Source: Christensenella sp. UBA1750
GTDB taxonomy: Bacteria > Bacillota > Clostridia > Christensenellales > UBA1750
Direction of reading: 5' to 3'
NCBI GenBank assembly: GCA_002315655.1
Contig: DCHO01000003.1
Location: forward strand, 1 to 42,495
Length of the DNA: 42,495 nt
A program made the position numbers and the translations under genes. Position 1 is the first letter of the stretch; every line of letters begins with the position of its first letter. The notes under the pieces were generated by a model. It made no database searches. It saw nothing but the letters and a program-made list of their open reading frames with translations, and was not told the origin of the DNA. Positions 22,798 to 29,509 of this stretch are shown here, piece after piece.

Positions 22798-23009
22798 GTG
22801 AAATAGGGTTTCGCCCTGTGAAATACGGCAAAACCGTGTGAAATATTGCAATGCAATGTGAAATACGCTGCGGCGTGTGGAAAGATTAAGGAAGCATGAT
22901 TCCTAAATTCACCGGATGTGTGCATCCGCTTTCACATCCCGGCAGGGATATTTCACATTGCTCCTGTAATGACAATATTTCACATCCGCAGGATATTTCA
23001 CTTTTCACC
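22798..23009. repeat. GTGAAATA hairpin array, two-armed palindrome
   Basis: Left arm: GTGAAATA at 22798, 22818, 22838 and 22858, exact 20-bp period, then a variant GTGGAAAG at 22877. Right arm, inverted: TTTCACAT at 22930, TATTTCAC at 22949, 22976 and 22994, then TTTTCACC. Between words sit small hairpins with different sequences: AGGG/CCCT, ACGG/CCGT, ATTG/CAAT, ACGC/GCGT on the left; the centre has GGAA/TTCC and CGGATG/CATCCG; TCCC/GGGA and TCC/GGA on the right. Stem sequences change but pairing is kept. It is not coding and has no CRISPR-like spacers. Confidence 0.85.
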
Positions 23010-23054
23010 CCCGTTCGTTTCATTATAAGCACATAAATACAGGAGGACGATTTC

Positions 23055-23912
23055 ATGGACGCGCAAGTATTCATCAACGTGGACGCAAAATTAGGCGAGG
23101 GCTGCCTGTGGGACGAAAAGACCGCGACCCTCTGGTATGTGGACATCGAGGGCAAGGTTTTAGGCAAGGTCAAGGACGGGGAAATCACCCGCTACGATAT
23201 GCCCTCCCGCATCGGCACCGTGGGGCTGACGGAGGGTGACGATCTCGTCGTTGCGCTGGAAGACGGGCTGTATTTCTTCAATCCCGAAACAAAAGCCCTC
23301 ACCCTTCTTGCCTCCCCCGACGCGACCCCCGGCAACCGCGGCAACGACGGCAAGCCCGCCCCCAACGGCGACTTCTTTGCCGATGTGATGCCGATGGTCA
23401 AGGAGCAGCACGGCGGGCTGTATCAGGTGAAGCCCGACGGGTCTTTTGTCTGCATCATGGACGGTCTCGACTGCGCCAACGGCTTAGGCTGGAGCCCCGA
23501 TCACAAGACCATGTATTTCATCGACTCACCCAGCAAGGTCGTTTTCGGCTTTGACTATGACGAGGAAACCGGCGCCGTTTCCAACCGCCGCGTGGTGGTG
23601 GATTTAACGGGTGACCCCAAGGAATACGGCGTGCCGGACGGAATGTGCGTGGATGCGGAGGGAAAACTGTGGGTCGCCCGGTGCGGCGGCGGCATGGTGC
23701 AGCGGTTTGACAACATCACCGGCCTTGAAATTGACCACGTGACGGTGTCCTGCCCGCTTACCACCTGCGCCACCTTCGGCGGAGAAAACATGGACACCCT
23801 GTTTATCACCACCATGGGCTTTACCAAGGAGAAGTTCCCGGATTCCGGCTGCATCTTCTGCTGCAAGCCCGGCGTTAAGGGCATGGAAGCCTTCCGCTTT
23901 CATCACGCATAA
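23055..23912 (+). CDS. SMP-30/gluconolactonase-family protein
   Basis: 285-residue six-bladed propeller lactonase, which hydrolyses sugar lactones to acids with a divalent metal. Predicted ligands are E15 in LGEGCLWD, N142 in CANGLGWS and D195 in VPDGMCVD. RGNDGKPAPNGDFFADVM replaces the usual RFNDGK motif and keeps N97, D98 and G99. CAGGAGGAC precedes the ATG. It follows the GTGAAATA array and precedes two isomerase-like genes at short gaps. With the SDR it could make a sugar-to-lactone-to-acid step; this is inference. Confidence 0.87.
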   Translation: MDAQVFINVDAKLGEGCLWDEKTATLWYVDIEGKVLGKVKDGEITRYDMPSRIGTVGLTEGDDLVVALEDGLYFFNPETKALTLLASPDATPGNRGNDGKPAPNGDFFADVMPMVKEQHGGLYQVKPDGSFVCIMDGLDCANGLGWSPDHKTMYFIDSPSKVVFGFDYDEETGAVSNRRVVVDLTGDPKEYGVPDGMCVDAEGKLWVARCGGGMVQRFDNITGLEIDHVTVSCPLTTCATFGGENMDTLFITTMGFTKEKFPDSGCIFCCKPGVKGMEAFRFHHA

Positions 23913-23928
23913 ATAAGGAGGACGTTCT

Positions 23929-24768
23929 ATGCGTCTTGGCATTTCCCACGTTCTGCCCCACGAAGATGCAAAGGATTTTGCGCGGGTGCAAAGAGAAGCC
24001 GGACTTTCCGCCGTGGTTTTCCCGGTGGATTACAAGGCGGACGCAAACACGGTTGCCGATTATGCCGATGCCTGTCAGGATTCCAAGCTGCTCATTGCGG
24101 AGGTCGGCGCGTGGTGCAACCCCATTTCGGAGATCGCCGCCCAGCGGGAAGCCTCACTGGAACGCTGCATCGGTCAGCTGCGTCTGGCGGAGGAAATCGG
24201 GGCAAAGTGCTGCGTCAACGTGGCGGGCGCTTATCGCGGCAAGCGGTGGGACACCTATCATCCGCTGAACCTGACGCAGAAGGCCTTTGACGCGACGGTT
24301 GCCTGCGTGCAAAGCATCATCGACACGGTAAACCCCAAGCACACCAAATACTGCTTGGAAGCCATGCCGTGGATGGTTCCGACCTCGCCGCAGGAATACA
24401 TAAAGCTCATTCAGGCGGTGGATCGGGAGGCCTTTTCGGTACACATTGATGTGACCAACTGGGTCTTCACCCTGGAGCATTACTTCAATTCCGCCGCGTT
24501 CATTGACGAAATCTTTGACCTGCTGGGTACTCAGGCGCAATCCTGCCACCTAAAAGACAACCGTTTGAGCGAGGAAATGACCTTCCAGTTCTACGAAGTC
24601 CCGGTTGGGACAGGCGGGCTTGACGTGGCGCACTACATGGAGCGCGCCGAAGCCGTTTCCCCCGAAATGCCCATGATCTTAGAGCATCTGACCGGCGATC
24701 AGGCCTATTATGACGCCATCAAAAGAACCTACGAAATCGCAAAGGCGCACAACATCACCATCCGATAA
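23929..24768 (+). CDS. Xylose isomerase-like TIM-barrel protein 1
   Basis: 279 residues of the sugar phosphate isomerase/epimerase superfamily (AP_endonuc_2 fold). Metal-ligand positions are visible: E in YCLEAMPWM, D/N in VHIDVTNW, H in SCHLKDN and E in MILEHL. Family members include epimerases and isomerases of keto-sugars and inosose dehydratases; specificity cannot be assigned. GGAGG lies 9 bases before the ATG and the gene starts 16 bases after the lactonase stop. A second family member follows 24 bases later. Confidence 0.85.
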   Translation: MRLGISHVLPHEDAKDFARVQREAGLSAVVFPVDYKADANTVADYADACQDSKLLIAEVGAWCNPISEIAAQREASLERCIGQLRLAEEIGAKCCVNVAGAYRGKRWDTYHPLNLTQKAFDATVACVQSIIDTVNPKHTKYCLEAMPWMVPTSPQEYIKLIQAVDREAFSVHIDVTNWVFTLEHYFNSAAFIDEIFDLLGTQAQSCHLKDNRLSEEMTFQFYEVPVGTGGLDVAHYMERAEAVSPEMPMILEHLTGDQAYYDAIKRTYEIAKAHNITIR

Positions 24769-24792
24769 AGCATATAAAGGAGCTGCAACACT

Positions 24793-25572
24793 ATGATTCG
24801 TTTAGGCATCTGTACCGAAATCCAAAACGCCCCCGTGATGAAGGCCATCGGCTACGACTATGTGGAACTGAACTTAGCCAAAATCGCCGGACTGTCCGAC
24901 GAGGAATACGCAAAGCTGCTTTCCCAGGTCAAAGCCTCTCCCCTGCCCGTGGAAGCCACCAACGTCATGTTCCCCGGCAGCGAATACAAGCTCTGTTCCG
25001 AGGACTGCGACTCCCCCCGCACCCGCGCCTACATCGAAAAGGCCTTCGCCCGCGCAAGCGAACTGGGGGTGAAGGTCTGCGTGTTCGGCTCCGGTGCGGC
25101 GAGAAAGGTGCCCGATGACATGACCCTTGCGCAAGGTTATCGCTATATGACCCGCTTCCTTGCCATGGCCGCGCCCATCGCGGCGCAGAACGGTCTGCGC
25201 ATCGCCATCGAGCCGCTGCGCACCGGGGAAACCAACATCATCAACCATGTGGTCGAAGCGCAGTATCTGGCCACGCAGGTGGTGGGCGAGGAAGGCGCAC
25301 AGGTGGAGGCACTTGCCGACCTTTACCACATGATGATGGGTAACGAGGACTGCGCCGCCATCTACAACGGCGTTGCGCACTGCCACATTGCCGACCGCGC
25401 CTCCCGCTTCTATCCCAAGGAAAACGACGGCAGCGAGAAGGATTATGAAGCCTTCTTCACCGCCTTAAAAGCCATTTCCTACGAAGGCCGCGTTTCCGTT
25501 GAGGGCAAGTGCGACAGCTTTGCCAAGGACGCAAAGGAAGCCTTCCTCCTGCTGGACGCGCTCCGCAAATAA
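24793..25572 (+). CDS. Xylose isomerase-like TIM-barrel protein 2
   Basis: 259 residues, same superfamily as its neighbour but only distantly similar. Candidate ligands are E in IAIEPLR, D in ALADLYHMM, H in HCHIADR and E in VSVEGKC. The LRIAIEPLRTGETNIIN stretch resembles D-tagatose or D-psicose 3-epimerase relatives. AAGGAG precedes the ATG. It ends the operon at a terminator 7 bases after the stop. Isomerisation or epimerisation of a keto-sugar is likely; substrate unknown. Confidence 0.85.
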   Translation: MIRLGICTEIQNAPVMKAIGYDYVELNLAKIAGLSDEEYAKLLSQVKASPLPVEATNVMFPGSEYKLCSEDCDSPRTRAYIEKAFARASELGVKVCVFGSGAARKVPDDMTLAQGYRYMTRFLAMAAPIAAQNGLRIAIEPLRTGETNIINHVVEAQYLATQVVGEEGAQVEALADLYHMMMGNEDCAAIYNGVAHCHIADRASRFYPKENDGSEKDYEAFFTALKAISYEGRVSVEGKCDSFAKDAKEAFLLLDALRK

Positions 25573-25578
25573 AAGCTC

Positions 25579-25611
25579 TGCCCCGCAGAAACCTTCTGTC
25601 GGGGCATTTTT
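25579..25611 (+). terminator. Terminator ending the lactonase/isomerase operon
   Basis: TGCCCCGCAGAA pairs with TTCTGTCGGGGCA (one bulged T), then TTTTT. Confidence 0.85.
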
Positions 25612-25639
25612 ACAAAAACAGATAAAAGGGGACAGAAAA

Positions 25640-26821
25640 ATGAGCGAAACAAAGCCCGATCTCATCAAGACCTTGCAGAGCGGCATTGTCCGCCGGGGAA
25701 CAGACTGCGAAAAATGGGACACCTGCGAGGAAGGCGTGATGGCCATGTGGGTAGCGGACATGGACTTCCCCATTGCGGACGGGATTCAGGCCGCCATAGA
25801 GCAGCGCGTTGCCCACCATGCCTGGGGCTATCCCATGCACCGCCCGGAGGATGACGATTCCCTGATTGCCTACTATCTGCGCAATCACGGCTTATCCCTT
25901 TCCCATGAGGAAATCTTTCACACAAGAGGCGTTGTGGACTCGTTGCAGCTTGCCGTGCACGCGCTGACCGCGCCGGGAGAAAAGGTGGTCATTCAGACCC
26001 CGGTTTACGGTCCTTTCTTCCGGGTCATCCGCGCTACCGGGCGGCAGATTGTGGAAAATCCGCTGATTGAGACCGAATCAGGACGCTGGGAAATGGATTT
26101 ACAGGATTTGGACAAGCAGCTCTGCGGCGCAAAGCTCCTGCTGCTCTGCTCCCCGCACAACCCCACCGGGCGGCTGTGGGAGAAAGAGACGCTGCAAAAG
26201 GTCGTTGACCTGTGCAAAAAGCACGAAGTTTATTTGGTTGCGGACGAAATCCACTGCGATTTTGCGCTGGACGGGAAAAAGCACGTCCCGATTCTCTCCT
26301 TATCCGGCACGGAAACAGGCGTTGCCCAGTGCGTTTCCGCCACCAAATCCTTCAACATTGCGGGACTGGCGCAGAGCGCCGTTCTGTGCCGTGACAGGGA
26401 AATGAAAGCGAAAATGGTTGAAAAGATGGGCGAACTGGGGCTGAATGAAGGCAACGTGATGGCACTTATCGCCACAAAAGCCGCCTACGCAACCGGGGAT
26501 TGTTGGCTTCAAGCCGTCAAGTCCATCATCAGAACGAACCGCGATCTGGCGATTCCGAAGCTGCGGGAGGCAGGCATAAAGGTTTATCCCAACGAGGGCA
26601 TTTACCTTATGTTCCTGGATTTCCGCGCCTTCGGGCTGTCCTCGGACGAAATGTGCGATTTCCTCATTAAGAATGCAAAGGTGCGCCTCAATTCCGGCAG
26701 CGACTACGGCCCCCGCGCCGAGGGCTTTATGCGGCTCAACTTAGCCGCGCCGACGGATTGGGTGCTAAAGGGCATTTCCCGCATCTGCAACGCCGTGAAA
26801 ATGCTGGAAAGAAAGGCATAA
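25640..26821 (+). CDS. malY: MalY/PatB-type cystathionine beta-lyase aminotransferase
   Basis: 393-residue fold type I PLP enzyme, normal MalY/PatB length. The PLP lysine is K236 in SATKSFNIAG; N174 in SPHNPTGRLW and D202 in ADEIH contact the cofactor. VADMDFP near residue 38 is a MalY hallmark. It cleaves cystathionine to homocysteine or cysteine to sulfide, linking it to the metNIQ and cysE genes in this window. The ATG at 25640 follows AGGGGACAG; a longer in-frame extension covers the preceding terminator and is rejected. The PHP gene follows after 3 bases. Confidence 0.9.
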   Translation: MSETKPDLIKTLQSGIVRRGTDCEKWDTCEEGVMAMWVADMDFPIADGIQAAIEQRVAHHAWGYPMHRPEDDDSLIAYYLRNHGLSLSHEEIFHTRGVVDSLQLAVHALTAPGEKVVIQTPVYGPFFRVIRATGRQIVENPLIETESGRWEMDLQDLDKQLCGAKLLLLCSPHNPTGRLWEKETLQKVVDLCKKHEVYLVADEIHCDFALDGKKHVPILSLSGTETGVAQCVSATKSFNIAGLAQSAVLCRDREMKAKMVEKMGELGLNEGNVMALIATKAAYATGDCWLQAVKSIIRTNRDLAIPKLREAGIKVYPNEGIYLMFLDFRAFGLSSDEMCDFLIKNAKVRLNSGSDYGPRAEGFMRLNLAAPTDWVLKGISRICNAVKMLERKA

Positions 26822-26824
26822 AGG

Positions 26825-27508
26825 ATGGACAATCTTTGGAAGGTCGAGACCCACGCCCACACCTCCCCCGTGAGTCCCTGTGCGCACCTCTCCCCGGAGG
26901 AAATGGTGCGGGAGGTCAAAAGTCAGGGCTATGACGCGGTGATCGTCACGAACCACTATACGCCGGATTTCTTTGCCGAAGGCGATTACAAAATCCGCCT
27001 CAAGGAATACTACGCCGATGCCGCCCGCGCCAAAGCGGAGGGCGACAAAATCGGTCTTGCCGTGTTCGCCGCCGCCGAGGTGCGCATCCCCGCCGGGTGG
27101 GAGGATTATCTCGTTTTCGGCGTGGACGAAAATGAAATGGCGGCCTTGGGCAACCTCTCCGCGCTGACGCTGCCGGAGCTTTACGAAAAGGTTCACACAA
27201 CGCCCCACGGCATTTTGCTGCAGGCGCACCCCTTTCGGGGCTACTGCAAGGTGCAAAACTGGCATTATCTGGACGGCGTGGAGGTCATCAACAACAACCC
27301 GCGCCATGACAGCCACAACGATGCGGCCATTGCCTTTGCAAAGGAACATCGCCTTCTCTATACCGCGGGCACCGATGTGCACCAGACGGGTGACGCGGGC
27401 TTCTCCGGCGTGCATTGTCCCCCGTTTGCCGACATTCACGAGTTCGCGGAGCTGATCAAAGCGAAAAAGTTTGAGGTCTTCGGCCTGATCGAATCGCTGA
27501 AAAAGTGA
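26825..27508 (+). CDS. PHP-domain phosphoesterase
   Basis: 227-residue metallo-phosphoesterase of the PHP family. H10 and H12 in ETHAHTSP, H in VTNHYTP, E in AAAEVRIP, H in LLQAHPFRG and the DxH in GTDVHQTG give the metal cluster. Relatives include histidinol phosphatases and RNase AM-type nucleases; no polymerase domain is attached. It is translationally linked to malY (3-bp gap) and is followed by the DUF1697 gene after 13 bases. Its substrate is unknown. Confidence 0.82.
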   Translation: MDNLWKVETHAHTSPVSPCAHLSPEEMVREVKSQGYDAVIVTNHYTPDFFAEGDYKIRLKEYYADAARAKAEGDKIGLAVFAAAEVRIPAGWEDYLVFGVDENEMAALGNLSALTLPELYEKVHTTPHGILLQAHPFRGYCKVQNWHYLDGVEVINNNPRHDSHNDAAIAFAKEHRLLYTAGTDVHQTGDAGFSGVHCPPFADIHEFAELIKAKKFEVFGLIESLKK

Positions 27509-27521
27509 GGATTTTGAACCC

Positions 27522-28049
27522 ATGAAACGACGCATTGCCTTCCTGCGGGGCATCAACATCAGCGGAAAAAACAAGGTGGACATGGCAGAGCTGAAAGCCG
27601 CCATGGAGGAGCAGGGCTTTTTCAACATCCGCACCTTCCTAAACAGCGAGAACGTGTCCTTCGATTCCGAAATCACGGACGCAAAGACCGCACTGGAAGC
27701 CCTTCTATCGAAAAAATTCGGGCTGAAAATCCCGGTTTACATCATCGAGACGGAGGAGCTTGCCGACATTTTGACCCACGCGCCCGCGTGGTGGGACGCA
27801 GGAATCAAAGGGCAGTATGACGACCTCATCTTCATCCTCACGGAAGACACGCCGGAAGAAATCGCACATTTGCTCGGTGCGCCCACGGAAGGGCTGGAAC
27901 GGTTTGAAATCTTCCGCAACATCATTTTCTGGAGCTTTGACCGCAGGCAGTATCCAAAATGTGCCTGGTGGAAGCGCACCGCCGCCCCCGGCATTGCGGA
28001 AAAGCTCACCATCCGCACCTCCGGCACGGTCAAAAAAGTGGTCAAATAA
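27522..28049 (+). CDS. DUF1697 family protein
   Basis: 175 residues, the typical DUF1697 size. RIAFLRGINISGKNKVDMAEL at the N-terminus is the family signature (FLRGINVGGKN...), followed by NSENVSFDSE in place of the usual SGNVxF motif, and TIRTSGTVKKV at the C-terminus. Function is unknown; the family is cytoplasmic and often single-copy. It is the last gene before the cysE T-box promoter and shares direction with malY and PHP. Confidence 0.85.
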   Translation: MKRRIAFLRGINISGKNKVDMAELKAAMEEQGFFNIRTFLNSENVSFDSEITDAKTALEALLSKKFGLKIPVYIIETEELADILTHAPAWWDAGIKGQYDDLIFILTEDTPEEIAHLLGAPTEGLERFEIFRNIIFWSFDRRQYPKCAWWKRTAAPGIAEKLTIRTSGTVKKVVK

Positions 28050-28065
28050 ATTAACGATGGATTTG

Positions 28066-28094
28066 TTGACAAAAAAGCCGCCGCCGCATACAAT
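28066..28094 (+). promoter_or_regulatory. Promoter of the T-box/cysE transcript
   Basis: TTGACA (28066-28071), 17-nt spacer, TACAAT (28089-28094), just after the DUF1697 stop. Confidence 0.8.
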
Positions 28095-28099
28095 GAATT

Positions 28100-28358
28100 A
28101 TGGTTAAGAACGGGCAGAGTAGTGTCGCAAGCCCCACCAGAGAGAGCGGATCACGGCTGAAAATCCGCTTTGGCGGCAGCGGCAGGAAAGTGCGCCCGGG
28201 AGCCACCCGCACCGAAAAGCAAAGTAGGTCGGGCGTGAAAAGCCGCGTTAAGGCGAAAAAGCCATCGGAAGCATAAACGTTTCCCGTGGAAAGAAGAGTG
28301 GAACCGCGATAAAAATATCGCCTCTTTTACGAAAGATATGTCGTAAAAGAGGCGTTTT
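28100..28358 (+). promoter_or_regulatory. T-box leader of cysE, probably tRNA-Cys specific
   Basis: The core AGAGTGGAACCGCG is at 28295-28308, close to consensus. The terminator that follows is perfect: CGCCTCTTTTACGA (28319-28332) with TCGTAAAAGAGGCG (28341-28354), then TTTTT. Upstream, CCACCAGAGAGAGCGG and GGCTGAAAATCCGC are stem I elements. A TGC (28191-28193) in GGAAAGTGCGCCC is the likely specifier. The bulge reads TGGA, which pairs with UCCA; tRNA-Cys has the uncommon discriminator U73. Uncharged tRNA-Cys should turn on serine acetyltransferase. Confidence 0.92.
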
Positions 28359-28384
28359 TCGTTGGCTCCCAAGGAGGTTTTAGC

Positions 28385-29104
28385 ATGAGTTATTTTGCCC
28401 GCAGAAAATCGGATATTGAGGCGGTGCTGCGGCGCGACCCGGCGGCCAGAAGCGCCATGGAGGTTGTGCTGTGCTACCCCGGCTACAAGGCCGTGCGGCG
28501 GCACCGATTTGCGCACTTTCTCTGGACGCACCACTGCAAGCTGCTGGCACGCATGGTGAGCCAGCGCACGGTGCGCAAGACGGGCATCGAGATTCACCCC
28601 GGCGCGGTGATCGGGGACGGCCTGTTCATCGACCACGGCAACGGCGTGGTAATCGGAGAGACCACCATCATCGGCAACAACGTGACGCTGTATCAGGGCG
28701 TGACCCTGGGCGGCACGGGCAAGGACACCGGCAAGCGCCACCCCACGCTGGAAGACGATGTGGTCATCGGCTCCGGCGCAAAGGTGCTGGGGCCTTTCAC
28801 CGTGGGGCGCGGCTCCAAGGTGGGCGCAGGTGCCATCGTGCTCAAAGAGGTGCCGCCGGAATGCACCGTCGTGGGCAATCCCGGACGCATCGTGCGCAAG
28901 GGCGAGCATAAGGTGGGCATCGACTTAGACCAGATTCACCTGCCCGACCCGGTCAAGGAACGCTTTGAGCAGGTGGAAGCGCGGCTGCACCAGATGGACG
29001 CCTGCATTTCCCGCATCCGTCAGGGGTTGCCCTGCGAAACCTGCGAGGTGCGCGGCACACAGGTCTGCCCGCAGAGCGAAAAGACCCCCACAAACTTTAA
29101 CTGA
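28385..29104 (+). CDS. cysE: Serine O-acetyltransferase
   Basis: 239-residue hexapeptide-repeat acetyltransferase that makes O-acetylserine, the first step of cysteine synthesis. The left-handed beta-helix runs from about 65 to 170: GIEIHPGAVIGDGLFIDHG, VVIGETTIIGNNVTLYQGVT, then TLGGTGKDTGKRHPTLED. The catalytic histidine region FIDHGNGVVIGE is intact. The C-terminal tail past 175 is unusual: it has a heptad-like VEARLHQM segment and four cysteines (LPCETCEVRGTQVCPQ preceded by MDACIS). These may bind metal or sense redox state; that is inference. AAGGAGGTTTTAGC precedes the ATG. Confidence 0.95.
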   Translation: MSYFARRKSDIEAVLRRDPAARSAMEVVLCYPGYKAVRRHRFAHFLWTHHCKLLARMVSQRTVRKTGIEIHPGAVIGDGLFIDHGNGVVIGETTIIGNNVTLYQGVTLGGTGKDTGKRHPTLEDDVVIGSGAKVLGPFTVGRGSKVGAGAIVLKEVPPECTVVGNPGRIVRKGEHKVGIDLDQIHLPDPVKERFEQVEARLHQMDACISRIRQGLPCETCEVRGTQVCPQSEKTPTNFN

Positions 29105-29106
29105 CA

Positions 29107-29146
29107 GAAAAACACTCGGAGAGGAAAGCCCTTTCCGAGTGTTTTC
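29107..29146 (+). terminator. Terminator of cysE
   Basis: AAAACACTCGG pairs with CCGAGTGTTTT around a purine-rich loop. Confidence 0.85.
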
Positions 29147-29158
29147 ATATTGATTTAG

Positions 29159-29509
29159 GGCAACACCGCGCAAATGAGGTGGTGCAGTGACGAATGAATT
29201 TTTCGTCAGATGCGATTGCAGAAAGCGAAGGTTTACTGGAGGTAAATCGAGATTTCTGCAAGATGCAGATGGCGGATTTCGCACCGAAATGTGCTTCGCG
29301 CATTTCGGTGTTTCGTGCGGCTTATTCTTGAAAACAGTCCACAGGACTGTTTTCAGGAATCGCTCGCCCTCCAGTCGCTTCGCTTCTCGCCTGCGGGCTC
29401 GGTCTGCGCGGCTCTTTCGACCCACTGGGTCGAAATTCACTCCCGCGCTCTGCTTCGCAACCTACATCCCTGCATCGTCAATGCTGCCGCCGAATTGTGC
29501 GGTGTTGCC
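29159..29509. mobile_element. Complete 351-bp MITE-like element
   Basis: Imperfect terminal inverted repeats: the left end reads GGCAACACCGCGCAA, and the right end on the minus strand reads GGCAACACCGCACAA. TTAG lies directly outside both ends; counting one more base inside the element leaves a TA at each end, as at the window-edge copy, which fits IS630/mariner-type insertion. The inside holds hairpins CACCGAAATG/CATTTCGGTG (29282-29310), GAAAACAGTCC/GGACTGTTTTC (29330-29354) and TTTCGACCCA/TGGGTCGAAA (29415-29435). No transposase or credible reading frame is present. The right end sits exactly on the stop codon of the VanW gene. Confidence 0.8.

Noticed and set aside
22798..23009. CRISPR array
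   Set aside because: The repeat word is only 8 bp, the spacers are 12-bp hairpins, orientation reverses midway and no cas genes are near.
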